Of a stretch of DNA of 64,000 nucleotides, positions 33,355 through 46,204 are shown piece after piece. Made by a program: the position numbers and the translations under genes. Position 1 is the first letter of the stretch; each line of letters begins with the position of its first letter. The notes below the pieces were generated by a model. That model searched no databases. It was given only the letters and a program-made list of their open reading frames with translations, and was not told the DNA's origin. Location: assembly GCF_963583255.1 (NCBI RefSeq), contig NC_084807.1, positions 21,539,572 to 21,603,571 of the forward strand, written 5' to 3'. This stretch comes from Pyrus communis. Lineage: Eukaryota; Streptophyta; Magnoliopsida; Rosales; Rosaceae.

Positions 33355-36008
33355 ATGAGCACTCCATCACTCTCAGGGGTAAAGCTTTTGAATTTTCTTC
33401 AATTTTCTTCCGATTTGCGTTTTCCAATTCGAATTTTTTACTGTGGGTGTTGCAGAGCGCGGGTGCGTTCTCTGGGTTCACTCGGCTATGCAAGGGCTTG
33501 GCGGTGGTTCTTATTGGAGGCCACATTGTGGTTCAGCTTCTCCCTCACGCCGTTGATTACCTCGCTCTCATTCCCGCCAGGTATCTTTTTCTCGGTTCGG
33601 ACACCTGCACCGTTCGATTTTGGCTTTGTTGACTTTTTTTTTTTAATTTTTTTTAATTTTTTTGGAAACCTCGACGGTACGAGGGAAATTTTGGGTTTGT
33701 TGACTTGTGAATTGGGAATTTGCTAAAATGAATGGTGAAATATTGCGTAAATCTGTGTACAGGAATGGGTTTTGTGAAAATTTTGTGAGGTTGTAGCAGG
33801 GGATGCTGATGTTAACTCTTTTGTATATTTGTATTACAATTTACTAGGGATGCAGTGTATGGGATCACAGACTTCGTTTTTGTGTAGATTCTGTATTTCC
33901 GAAACTTAGAACTTGATTTTCCAAGTGAAGCTTAGCGCCTCCTCCTTAAATTTTTTGAATCAGATGCATTTTAGGCCCGGTTCTGTGTATGCACTCTATG
34001 CTCCTTGTTCTTTGGGTCTGTTTGGGTTTCTCCATTGGTCTTAATATCTGTGCCTTCATTATACTATGCCTTATTTTTTTCTTCGTAAATTTGTTTAACT
34101 GAATTCCAGTTGAGCAGGTTTATAATCTGACTGTGTTGAGGTTTACATGATTGATGTTGCATCCCTATGTGTGTTCACTCTATCTAATGAAGAGTGAGAG
34201 CAAGCTCATATTTTTGAATTTGGAACCTCTAACTTAATTCTAATCCAACCTTCTGCTTTGTAGGACGATTCCTTTTGTCTGGAACCTCATTACATCCGGT
34301 TACATTGAACAATCAATATATGGGGTATGCGCTTCTGATTCCATAAACAATTTTTCTGTGATGTAGTCATATACTGGAGGAGATTTCTTGACCCGCCACA
34401 GTCTACTTTTAATGAAAAATACTACTGACTTCCACACTTATTTAACAGGTTGTTATCAGCACTCTTGGTCTTCTTTTTATAGGGAAGCTGCTTGAACCTG
34501 TGTGGGGTTCTAGGGAGTTCTTCAAGTTCATCTTTGTAGTTAACTTCCTAACTTCCATATGCACTTTCGTCACTGCTATCGCTATGTATTACATTACAAT
34601 GACGGAATTTTACCTGTAAGTACTAAGAAATCGGTTAACAGTCTGAGAAATAAAAGTTTTTGCAATGCTAGTGGTTCATGTTTTTGTCCTTGTTTTCATT
34701 GCTTCCTACATTTTCAGCCTTATTGCTTCTGTCTACCTCTTGTAGCATGTTGGTTTATTAGTAATATGAAAGTCAAGATGAGTAAATGGAAGTGAATGAT
34801 GAACTTGGTAAATTTGAATCTAACTCTAAACTCGAACAGCACACAAATGTTTAAACAGATCATTCTGCAACTGTCAATACATATATTCCATTGTTCATCT
34901 ATCTTATAGTACATAATAATTTTTGTACATGTGGTAGCCTGGTTTGTTTGCTCTCTTATCTTATTCTAAATATTGTTGCTTTATTTGGTTCATTTGTGCT
35001 AGATATATGCCTGTTTCTGGCTTCCACGGAGTCCTTTCAGGTTTCTTAGTTGGCATCAAGCAAATCATCCCCGACCAGGAGTTGCCTTTATTGAAAATAA
35101 AAGCTAAGGTTTGGACTTTTGGTGAAAATTTCTGCAGGTTATTAAATATTCCTAAAACTCTCTGTTTGGTGTTGGTTTCAATCATGTGCAGTGGTTACCA
35201 TCTATCTTGCTATTGTTGTCCATTGCCATAAGCTTCTGGACAGAAAAGTCAGCAACACATCTTCCAATCTTAATATTTGGAACCTATACAAGTTGGATTT
35301 ACCTAAGATACTGGCAGAGTAAACCAGAAACAAAACTCAAGGGTGATCCAAGTGAAGATTTTGCATTTTCTACATTCTTCCCTGAATTTTTGAGGTACAT
35401 AATTACCATTATTTTCAAACTCTTCAATTCAAGATAGAATATCCGTAGTTTCCATTGCTCTTAAGTGTTTCTTGTTAATTCTTGCAGGCCAGTCATCGAT
35501 CCTGTTGCATCTATATTCCATCGGATGCTCTGTGGAAGATCTGAAGCTTCCAATGAATCCCAAGGTCACACCCTGGGCAGTACGTCATTGCCTGGATCTG
35601 ACCCCATTGAAGCATCAAGAAGAAGGTAACGTTTCTGGTCTCAAACAGCATCCAGCTTGAATGTTAAATGTTACATCTCCGAAACAAAATTGATAGGTTC
35701 CTCGTTCGGATGAACTGTGGAGGGTAACCTTCCCATCATAAATCACACCCTTACTGTTTACACAGGCTTGAACATGGGATCTTTGAACTCCAGATCCTTA
35801 AGGATGAATACATGCCACTAGATAGCCAACATGTTATTAGCTAAGGAGATTAATAATCAAATAATTGGGGAAAAAGATATTCATTTTTGTTGCTGTCTCT
35901 TGCAGAGAAAGAGGTGCTCGAGCTCTTGAAGAAAGATTGGCAGCTGAGAGGCTGGCTGCAGCGCACGGTACAGAAGAGTCAGGAAGAGATGCCGCGGAGA
36001 ATGTTTAA
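33355..36008 (+). CDS. RBL19: Rhomboid-like protein 19 (TMEM115/DUF1751 family)
   Basis: Eight exons: 33355-33378, 33456-33580, 34264-34324, 34449-34615, 35003-35108, 35192-35394, 35488-35625, 35906-36008; 308 residues, phases consistent. Order: a very short N-terminal exon; FTRLCKGLAVVLIGGHIVVQ (membrane helix 1); ALIPARTIPFVWNLITSGY; a GKLLEPVWGS motif; further helices with FHGVLSGFLVGIKQIIPDQE; then a cytosolic tail containing LKGDPSEDFAFSTFFPEFLR and a basic, coiled-coil-like RRRERGARALEERLAAERLA. This closely follows plant RBL19 and animal TMEM115, Golgi multi-pass proteins of the rhomboid superfamily. The rhomboid Ser-His catalytic pair (GxSG) is not visible, in keeping with a non-protease role in Golgi/retrograde transport. 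Start chosen at MSTPSLSG; the upstream in-frame ATG at 33172 is less likely. Confidence 0.93.
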
Positions 36009-37124
36009 TTGCTTGGGAACTCGTGTCGTTTCTGTTCTTTGAAGAGGAGGCTTTTCTATTTTTTTATGTGTGTTCCCGCTCTCCGTAGAAATTCGAAAGA
36101 GGCATGCGCTGTCGATCTCTCTTGAAACATTTGGGGCCATTTTTTCATGTTGTACAAATACATCTTCTAGCATATATATATTTGTATCTTGGATTTAAGA
36201 GGATGCTTGTTTGATGGGACGCTGTTTATTCCCGAATTAGTCTCATGTGGAAAACTTTTATTCACCAAAATTCTCAATACAAACACTCTTTTAATAACCT
36301 TTCACTTTCATATAATTACAACTTGCCACTCCCTCTCTTCTACCGGAGAAAACTTCCTCAGTTAGTATACCAACCTTTGTTCCTAGCATCGCTCTTTAGA
36401 AAATGGAAAACCCTTTTCTTCCTCGTGGTTTGTGACATAACCAGTGGCACAGCAACCTCCGTTGTGGCCAAAAGACTTGCATGACATGAGTTCATCATCA
36501 CGCGACAAATGATTGCATTGTTATGGTCTATGCAAGGATCGTTGTCAGGCAGCATTTTTTAAGACTTCGTAGAGATACAACATGGACTTCTGTTGATCGA
36601 AAGTGGTCCTTCATTGGACAAGTGGTTTCTTTTGATATTACTACTCAATCTAGTTCAGACATAAAAAGAATCACTACACTACATCACTATCCACTACCCA
36701 ATAAACATGGAGAAATGCTAAGGAGTCTCTCTCAAAAGTGTGACTCTCGATGGACTCTCTGTCACCTCACAGTTTAAGGTCAATTCTTATGCCAAAATTA
36801 TAAACATCGTGCCAAAAACATGATATCAGCAATAAACCAATTGGAGAAGTTAAGAAAGATGCGGGAATGGTGCCTCCAGTCATTAGACAAACAGTTTTCA
36901 CCTTCATTTGATTCAACCAAATTTACAACTTCTTAATGTCTTTATTTAGCAAAGATATCAGAGAGGACAGGCAGTATAAACAACTTGGCCAGGGTTTCCA
37001 TCACCCCGGGATTCCATGAGAAAGAAACTATACTTTCCGTTGCAGAATTTCACCTCACCGGAGCTGCACACAAATCAGGGGCCACATAACAATTTTGTCA
37101 TCTGTCGTGAGTTCTATGTACAAA
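36009..37124. other. Intergenic: 3'-UTRs and AT-rich spacer
   Basis: The two flanking genes converge here. The first 180 bp after 36008 look like the RBL19 3'-UTR and the last 100 bp the E2 3'-UTR. Nothing else gene-like is seen. GGAGAAATGCTAAGGAGTCT near 36708 resembles a MITE end, but I found no partner. Confidence 0.4.
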
Positions 37125-39141
37125 TCAGCTCTCCAATGATTCTCCAGCAAAGTACTGTCGGTGGACCATTTTTTTGTAATCTGTAAAAGAAAAATATAAG
37201 AACAAGAGTTGTATAAGAGGTCTGCACAATCCAGATCAGGAAGAATACGCACTTCATCATTGGGAATCATATTTCATGATGTTCAACTACGAAACATTAG
37301 TTTACCAGGTCGACATTTTACAGCTTGTGGAAAGTAACAAATCATGGTGAATTCGTAAGCTACAAAGTCTTGAAACTAGGATGGACTGGAAGGTGGTTGA
37401 AATAAAGGACATCTAACGACAAGTTTTTGAATCCCAGTTTAAAAAACATTTGATAAGAATTATAGGGAGTAACTAACCTTCCTTATTACTCCACAGTGCA
37501 GCAGCATAGCTGTTGAGGGGACTCTCCGGGTTTGGCTCTGCAGGTAAGAACTAAATCGTCAGGCAAGAACAAATGAAATCTACAAGAAAGTTCATGCATA
37601 TAAGAGCAAGCTTACCTCCCAACAGACTTTGAATGGACAGAAGTATAGTCCTGCAGTCGTATGCTGAAGACCACTTGTCCTGTGCCACATACAGCAAAGG
37701 AACAATATAAGCTTTTTGAAAATACATGAAACTGAAAGAAAGGAAACTCAATCAACAATAGACTTATAGACCGACACTATCACCCCCCTCCATAATAATA
37801 AAATAATATTTGTATTCCGCAACCCTTCCATCAATGTTCTCAAATTACCCATATGATCCTGATCTGATTTTTTTATTATTTTTTATTTTTTATTGTTCTG
37901 CATGAAGATGGTCATGGCAGCCATGAGAACTACTCTGGCTGTTGTGACGTTGTCAAGGTTGGCACATTCATGTGGGCACCGCAACGCCCCTGGGTAAGGG
38001 GCACTGGCATACTGCCATTTAAGCAGCACTCCTGAATCAGGGCATTTACATGTGGGCAACACCCTGAATGGAAAAAGCATCACAATTCGAATTATCCAAC
38101 TGAAACTAATTTATATACCCTCTCTTCTACACAACCATGTGAGCAAACATTTAGATTTATCCCACCGATACTAATTTTCCATAAGGTCCCTCATGTAATC
38201 ATATGGTGGACCAAATTCCTCGATACAAAAAACACTGTGACCATCATATGGTCAATTTTAACTTCTCCATATTACAGTCATAGACAGTTAGCAGTTTACC
38301 CTATTGGAGTTTAGTATCTCAAAGCTTGATACCAGTTTCATTATTGTAAATGTAATGATAGATACCTGCAGGATATCAAGACATATGTTGCCAAACTGAT
38401 CAACATTTGGATGGAAGCACATTGTCTCAAACTTGACTTGCGGCGGCTTAAAAGGATAGTCCAGAGGAAAACGCAAAGAAAGCTTGTATGATAAACCCTC
38501 ATACATAGTTCCTTTTCCACCTTCGATTGTGCCAACCCATGTAAAAATGCTCTCGCCTTCAGGAAAAGCCGATACTCCAAGATCTCCTCCACTCATCTGA
38601 AAACAAGAACCAGTAGATGTTGAACAAACAAACATCAGTAATACAATAGTTACTAGTCTCATAACAAGAAATACGGTCATGCATTCATCATTAAAATCTG
38701 TCTAGTAAAGAATAAAACTTCAATGTCAAACAGACTACTTTTAGGCCTTGAACTTCAAGACGATATTATTCGGCTGAGAAAATTTTACTAACACAACAAT
38801 ATATCCTTCCAATGAGCAACTGCCTACAAGTGAAAAGTGTGATAATGGTGGAGACTTCCCGAATCACCACACATGCAGTCATAATTTGAAGCTTTGCAGT
38901 CGACAGGCTCCACACACCTACCTAACCTCTGCATCATACATACCCATCATCCCATGATTACCAATAAGCAATAAATTCCCTCTTTTTCTTCTCGATTATG
39001 CTTCAAGTTTTCAACTTATGAACTTAAATTTGCTTCCACATAAAAACCAATTCGAGATTTCAACAAAAATCAACAACGACAGCAAGAAATCGAAAAAATA
39101 AGTACACAAATTTGAAAATTTGAGGAAAAATAAAAAACAAA

Positions 39142-39173
<32 letters not shown>

Positions 39174-39473
39174 CATACCATGAGAGACATCAACTCCTTC
39201 TGAAGCCTACAGCACAATTCAAACAAAAGCCATATGAAGTTAGGACTTGAATTTTCTCGGGGCTGATAAAAAAAAGAAAAAAAAAAAGAGAATTTTCTCG
39301 GGATCCAAACAGAAAACTAAAGATATAAGGACTGACCTTTGAGAAACGGAGGTGGTGTCGACGGGGATGGAAGAAGCAGGAGGCTTTTTCTGACTAGTTG
39401 CTGCTGTATGGCGCTGACGCTGCTGGTGCGTGGCCGATGAGTTGTCGGCCGTCTGATTAGGTCGGACCTCCAT
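37125..39473 (-). CDS. UBC20: E2-C type ubiquitin-conjugating enzyme (UBC19/UBC20-like)
   Basis: Exons on the minus strand: 39473-39337, 39206-39179, 38596-38366, 37679-37616, 37537-37478 and 37180-37125; 191 residues. A 50-residue disordered, Gln/Thr/Ser-rich N-terminal extension precedes LQKELMSLM and the UBC fold. The fold includes DYPFKPPQVKFET, the HPN triad (H117-N119) and the catalytic Cys127 in GNICLDIL, then [24 protein letters not shown] and a short C-terminus DYKKMV..ESLES. The long extension and the [16 protein letters not shown] string are those of the E2-C class (human UBE2C, Arabidopsis UBC19/20), which works with the anaphase-promoting complex to degrade cyclins. Exon 2 is only 28 nt. 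The (CT)n run after its donor is listed separately. UBC19 and UBC20 cannot be told apart here. Confidence 0.95.
39147..39173. repeat. (GA)n microsatellite at the E2 intron 2 donor
   Basis: On the gene strand intron 2 starts GTATGC and then runs straight into about 13 TC units. The repeat therefore begins at intron position 6, inside the U1/U6 contact zone. Confidence 0.95.
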
Positions 39474-41014
39474 GGCTCACGATGATCAATCGCCTCCTGA
39501 TCAACGGTTGCTATTCAATATCTGATTTAACGGCTTCTGGTAGCGGTGGTGGCGATGAGGCTGTCTTTCTGTTTTTTCGTTTCTGTATCCTTCTTTTAAT
39601 TCCTTTTATTGAGACTTCAATGGATGCACGACATTAGCTGTTGATGACAAGATTAGAATCACACCCCATAATAATTTATAGTTTAATCCAACAAAAATGA
39701 TATAATTATAATCTAAAACAAACAAGAAAATTTTATTGATGCATACAACACTAATAGAGTGATTTGTTACAACATCATTAGAGGTGAGTCTGCCTTATTA
39801 ATGAGAGAGTTTTTTTTTTTTTTTTTTTTTTGAAGTATCGAGCTTTGTCATGACAGTCTTTTAAATATCGCAAAGATTTATAGAGACATTTTAGCCGTTT
39901 CTAACCATTGTCTTGTGATCCATTGCACAAAGAATTCAACTCAAGATGTGCGATATGAAATATGAGTCTAAATTTGTCTCTAATCAGAGAGGCACGCCGT
40001 GGTTATTATTAATTAGAGGGTTTTTTTTTTTTTTGTCGATATTAATTAGAGAGTTTAAGATGTGCTTAATTTGATCTCAATTGAGAGTTTAAGGTGTGTT
40101 CTCACTCACTCAACATATCTTTTTGAGTATCCTACTTAATTACAAAATCAACAAGTTAAAAAACAAAAAAAAAAGAGTTATACTTAATTAATAAGAATAT
40201 AATATCAAACATTATAAGTTAAACTTAAATAATAAGAAGATAATATCAAAATTTTGATTGGAGGTGGTGTGCAATCATAGCAATCACCTTGTTGGAATTA
40301 GATTGAAAAAGATGGTGATGTGATCATTACGAATCTTTTTTGATGCCATATATCCATGCAAAAGGATTTTAATAAAAATTAAAATTGAAGCATTTAGCAA
40401 TAATTGTGAATTAAATGATACTGTACAAGGACAGAAAGGAACCTGAGACTAAAGTGCATATTACAAATTCAAACATCATATCAATCAAGCATCTTAGTAA
40501 GTGGAATGATCTGCGGTAGGCAAGTCAAAACAGTAAAAGCATAATTCAAACTCTTAAAATGTTACGTTCAGTCGTGTTTGTGAGTATGAAGTGTTTTTAA
40601 TTACTTATGACTTCTGTATAACACTTACACGTGACTGATAAATCAAAATCTTAATTTCGTCCATACTTTACATCCTAACTTTTGAGATGAACTCTTAAAT
40701 AACGGAGATATATCTTAATGAGCGAGAAGAAAGTAAGGGAAATGAATTGTTGAAGAAGTATATTTTTAGTAAAAGTGAAAGTGTGTGTAAAGTACAATGT
40801 GTGGTGCCTAAAAGAGCAAAAAATTCACATTACCATCATATGCATCTGCAGTAAACTTTTCTACATACAATACAATTGAATGGAAACATCCTACTCCTTG
40901 CCACTATATACTGCTGCAATGCTCAACCAAATATAGCGTACCAAAATAGGAAGGAAAAATGGAGAGAAATAAGTGGCTAGCAACATGTCCTATGATCCAA
41001 CTCCATCTACTTGT
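39474..41014. other. Gene-free interval between the E2-C and MLO genes
   Basis: AT-rich with poly(T) runs (39811-39832, 40021-40034) and repeated AATTAGAGnGTTTAAG phrases (about 40010-40095). No frame, RNA gene or element end could be supported. The right-hand part includes the presumed MLO 3'-UTR. Confidence 0.45.
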
Positions 41015-44000
41015 TCAGTTGGCTTTTGCAAATGAAAAGTCAGATGACCTAAAGGAAACTTCATGCTGAGACTGGGTACGACGAACTGGAAGCGGAGATC
41101 GAGGCAATTCCGTTGAGCCAGGCTCTTGATCCAGATCCCTAACGTTGGTCATTTGCCTAATCTCATCCCCGTCACTAGGTCCAACATTGTTGTTTGGTGA
41201 ATGTGAGGACCCTTCAGTGCCCCAATGACCCATTTCAATGTTTGCTCGGCTCGGAGATACGTAAAATTCATCGTCATTGCTGCGGTAGTTGTGGTTGTGC
41301 AGCAGATGAACTGGGGACGTGCCGCGCGAGGGACTTGGCGGCATGCTTGAGAATGGGGTGGTTGAAGGTGAATGGCGGCTGTGTTTTGTGTTCTTTTTGG
41401 CTTTGTGGTGCCAATCTTTCAGTGCTGCTGCCACTCCCTCATTGAAAACGGTAGGTTTCATGGTCGAACCCATCTATTTGATCAAACAAAACAAAGTAAA
41501 TCGAAGTTAAATCAAGGCTTCATCACTCTAGTACCCCCTGGAAAATCAAAACGAAGCGAGATCATTTTTACCTGAGTTACTAGAGCATAGAGAGGCAGAG
41601 TCAAATAACTGCATAAAACTTGTACAAGGACCCTGTGGAGATCACCACTTTAGTATTGTGTGTACTAGTAAAATATTTGTACTCATTGACTAAGTTTGTC
41701 ACGCCCCCAAAACCCCGAACACACGTGATAGTGTCACGTACATCCGGATCACCAAGCTACGTGCTGCAGTCACATGTTCGGGATTTTTGGCCGAGATAGA
41801 AGTAATAGCAGGTCATATAAGAAAGTGAAAGTTCAAATATTGATTAGTGTGTAAAGCTCAGTGCTCACCCGAATGAGAGCCTGACGACAATGTCTTCAGT
41901 GCTCCGGTGGAAGCAAGAAGTTATCCCAAACTCATACTGGAGGAGAAAAGAACAATTGATTAGGATATGAGACGCAGATAGACGAGGGGTTTTTTCCTCC
42001 AATTGCTCGTGAAGTGTTTTTGTATAAAACTTGTAGTCGTCGGAGTGTTTTTTTAATTTGCTAAATAAAACTAGATGTTTAATTAAAAATCTTAATTAGA
42101 GAGGAAATATGCTTACTGTACTCCATGCAAAGAAGGCCATTTGAAATGCATTCTGCAATGAAGAGGAAAAGATCACAGAAAAGCAGCATGTGAGCATATA
42201 ATATCAGTGAATTGAAGAAACAATACACATGAAATTTCGATGCGTTTTGATGTACCTGAAAGAGAACAAAGTGGAGGAGATAGAGCATGAAGCGGGGGCT
42301 TCCGAACCAAAAGAGGTGATCACTGGGTTGAACAAGAGGTGCACCCTTTACCACATCCCCGCTCTCCTGAATTCTCAGCCCCATCTTTGTTATAGTCACT
42401 TGTAGTTTGGTTCCAACCATTAGGACTATCTGCAAGGTTTTTAATTACCATCAGGATCTTCTTTGTTGCTCACGACCTTAAGGCCTCGTTCGGTGTTTAG
42501 GATTGGATAAGTCACTACCCACCAGGCGAGGCCTAAATGTATGTAGCATGCATGAAACTTGAATGATATGTTTTATGTGGAACTTACAATTAAAGGGATG
42601 GTTGGTAGCCAAATATAAGAATACCATCCTGTCCAAAGAGGAAACAATTCTTGGTCAGTAAATTAAGGTTCATCACATTTTCGGAATCAATATGAAACCG
42701 TAGAGGTTCACTATAAGTTTATAACAGTAGAAACAGATGAGACCAAATTGAGTTCTTTTTTTTCCTTCGAAAATATTCAAGATGTATGGGAATCAAATTT
42801 GCACAAAATCATGGTTAAGCAGATTGAGAGCCTTGTCAGACAAGAAAAGTTCATCAATGGATTTATCAAAAGGAAGCCTTAATTGATTCGGTTCATCGTG
42901 AGTACTCCATTAGGTTACAATCAAACCGAGATTCGTATCCAGATTAATTCCGAAGAATATCTCACTTACCATAAGTGTTGGACAGCAAGAACAGCACTGC
43001 AGAGAACCATATAATTGGACTGCATTAATCAATGAAATAAAAGTTAGGTTTATAAGACAAGTATTTGACTGAAGAACCTAATGAGTTTAGATGCTTCAAT
43101 TAAGAACACCAACCTAATCCCCACAATAACTTTGAAATCCTCTTCAACTGATCTGTTTATGTACTTCTGAAAATCAAATGTTGACTCACTTCCTGGTGCC
43201 AAATGTGCCTGAAATCACAACGCATAGAAATTGAATCCCTTTACGACTGGCATCAATCGCGGATGCAAAAAACTTGGGCAGATGTTGGACTCACCATGAT
43301 AAATCCATGCCTCAGAGTTAAGTAATCAACCTTTGTAACTGAGTGGGAAAATTGTCTAAAGAAAGAGACCTGAGGAAGAAGAAGGAGAAACAATTAGAAC
43401 ACCCTTAAATCATGCCCAATCCAATGTCTCGAAACTCCATTTCATATTAAATAACACTTAAAGCACTATTTTGAAGAAAAACCCTAACGTTACTATTATT
43501 GCGTCCAACTGTTATTGCACTATACGTGAGGGTTTTTTTATTTTTTTTATTTTTTTATTTTTAAAGAAGCTTAACACTGAGTTTTAAAGTTGACTTGTTG
43601 ATCAAGAAACAAGGTTGAACCTCATAGTGACATGTTACTTACAATCCAAAGGGAGACTGGTGACTTGCTCCAGAAGTTCAAATGTCTTCGTCCAAATGAT
43701 GTATCCCTTGCAAACCTAAACCTTTCTGAATCTGCAATGGAAATAATTGTGAAAAAAAAAGGGGTCAACAGAAAGATTCCAGAAAGATTTATGTATTGAG
43801 GACTTGAAAGTCAATCTGGGCACCAATTAATCGCTCTTTAAGAACGAAAAACATGAACTAGAAAATCAATCATATGATAAAGAATGATTTGGATGCTTAA
43901 ACCATTCATAATCTGGGATACGGCCCACATAGCTTTGAAGTTAATAAAAGGGTTTGGTAAATAAATTAAATTGAAGTGAATTACAAACCATTATAGAACT

Positions 44001-45096
44001 GGCGGTAATCAATTGATTTTGTCTCTTTCTCCCAAACCTTCCACGTTCTCATCTGTAAATCCAAAACAACAATGAAAAGATGAGAGAGAGAGAGAGAGAG
44101 AGAGATTCCAAGACCGTAAAAAAATTGCTAGTTTTACCTTGTATCTTCCCAAACCCAAGGTAAGGATGCAGTAGAGCACATGAAAAACTGCTAACACAAA
44201 GATAAAAATATGGAGTTGGTGAATCCCATATGAAGACACAAAGGCTACTTTTCCCTGCAGAAAAAGTTCAGTCAATTATATCCCTCACAAACACATGGTA
44301 AAAAGATAATAGTAACTAACTATCCCTTAGTTTTTACCTTCTCTGTGCAGTAATCATATCCTTTTACTGCTAATCTGCGCCTGGGATTGAAGATCTCAAG
44401 AAGTTTCCTACCATTCTTTCCAGATTTTGATGACTTATTATATTTGCAGGGATGCCAAGTGGCTCCAATACTTTTTGATATGCATATATCAGAGATTGGT
44501 TCTTGCAGCACAGTTAGGAGCAAGGATAAAAATCCCAACAGCATAAGCTCTTCAAAGAACACAAAGACAAACAAAGAAAATGGTTAGGCCATGAACCAAA
44601 ATAACTCTTTATAAACCCAAAAAGAAAGGAAAATAAATGACCACAATTAGATGGTTATATACCGGATTTGATCTTCTCAAGTGCTTCAACTAGAGCTCTC
44701 TTGTCTTTCCTTGCTAGCCACTAAAAATGATGCAAGAAGAACAATAGCAGTTGCAAATTAGTCCCAATTCGGAAACTTGAGAGTTGCAGTATAAGTGGAA
44801 GCAGGAAACGGCGAAAGTGAAATACCACTACGTTATTTTATTTATTCCGTAATTCAAACGCAGGGGATCACCCTTGCTACATGGGATTTGGTTGCATTTG
44901 TATGCATAATCTGTATATTTGAATTTCTCCAGTGATAATCTTAAATAATTTATGAATTGAGAATATTAATTACCTTTCCTATGAGGTGGATCGTATGTTC
45001 AATGAAGATTGAAACTGCAAGCAACACAAAACAGACCACAGCAACAGCCCATGTCGGTGTTTCCTCTAGTGTACGCTCTTTAGCGAGTTCAGCCAT
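41015..45096 (-). CDS. MLO: MLO-like seven-transmembrane protein, clade V type (powdery mildew susceptibility class)
   Basis: Fifteen exons on the minus strand: 45096-44974, 44720-44663, 44549-44338, 44254-44138, 44052-43989, 43731-43643, 43369-43295, 43208-43114, 43019-42970, 42628-42588, 42429-42256, 42152-42117, 41936-41869, 41632-41572, 41473-41015; 573 residues, phases consistent. It opens [20 protein letters not shown] (extracellular tip, helix 1). Family hallmarks follow: the [13 protein letters not shown] extracellular Cys loop, [61 protein letters not shown] and [12 protein letters not shown]. The amphipathic calmodulin-binding segment is at about 432-451. Downstream are [10 protein letters not shown] and the terminal DFSF (566-569), the D/E-F-S/T-F motif that marks clade V (Arabidopsis MLO2/6/12), plasma-membrane proteins required for powdery mildew entry. 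The gene looks intact. Clade is by motif; orthologue unassigned. Confidence 0.96.
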
Positions 45097-45440
45097 TACA
45101 ACTTAATTCTACTGAAAAAAGCTCGCTACCAAAAAGTGCTTTTGCATCCAAAATAATGAGTTCGTCCTTGTCATTTATAAGGGAAAATTTTTCTGCAGAA
45201 GGGAAAAGGTAAGGACAAAAAATTCAAGATTTCTTTTAAGACTTATTCAAGTGAGTGTAAGTGTAGCATATCAGTCAGGCTCTGTCAATGTGTGCCACCT
45301 TTATCTCCAAGTACTTATCAAAATTACGTAAATAAATCAGCAAACTTTTACTTGGTAATACTTGGCGTGCAAATTTAGAAACATTTCTCAGAAGATTGGA
45401 TTTGTTAGAAATTATTATTGACTTGACTTAACATGTGTAA

Positions 45441-46024
45441 GAGCACTTCCACCGAGGGTGGGATAGGCTGGCACACAGCCAAAAAAATGGCCCAGCACCT
45501 AGGGAAGTTTCTCCAGCCCACGGGATTGCCTGGCACCCAGCCCAAGCTGGTCTCCAGGCCAGCCCAAAATTGACCGAACTTGGAACCAGCCTACATGACG
45601 TCAGGTTGAAGCTGGCGATGTAGCTGAAGGTCAAGGCATAGGTCCAGAGGCGGCGGGTTTGGAGCTAGCGAGCCTGAGCGCCGATGTAGACCAATTTGGG
45701 GCGAGTTGAACCGCGGAGGGCGGCGGAGAGGAAGTGGAGAGTGAAGGAGAGGTGGGGATTTGATGGAGGGTGGGGGGGGGGGTGTTAGCGTGCTCTGGTC
45801 CGAGGAGCAGTTGTGGGGAGAAACTTAGAAATTAAAAATTAGATTATTAAATTTTATTATTTTATAATAAAAATTAATAATATTTTAATAAAATTGACTA
45901 GGCTATTTTGTTTTAGGGGTGGAGATGCTTTGGCCTATTACTGTTCACTGGGACATATCACTGTTCACTTGAGTGGATAAATGCACTGGGTGCTGGCACA
46001 AAGTCTTTAAGGGTGGAATTGCTC
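45441..46024. mobile_element. PIF/Harbinger-like MITE, copy 2, in the MLO upstream region
   Basis: Begins GAGCACTTCCACCGAGGG and ends AAGGGTGGAATTGCTC, imperfect inverted termini, with TAA at 45438-45440 and TAA at 46025-46027. The interior shares GAGGAAGTGGAGAGTG-type sequence and 'TATTACTGTTCACT' with the family. The nearest edge is 345 bp upstream of the MLO start codon. It contains a GGCTGG-rich left half and a (G)9 run near 45773-45782. Confidence 0.85.
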
Positions 46025-46204
46025 TAAGGAATATGACGGATTTGAAAGAAAAAAAAATTGAGGTTTAACTACAAAATTAATTGATAATATGAGGAGTAAT
46101 CTAATTACTTATAAGTACATGCAAATTCCTCATTTTTCTCGATGTGGGATTTATCATCTCAACTGAATTTTGTATTCATAAAACTTTGATTCATTTGGTT
46201 ATTG

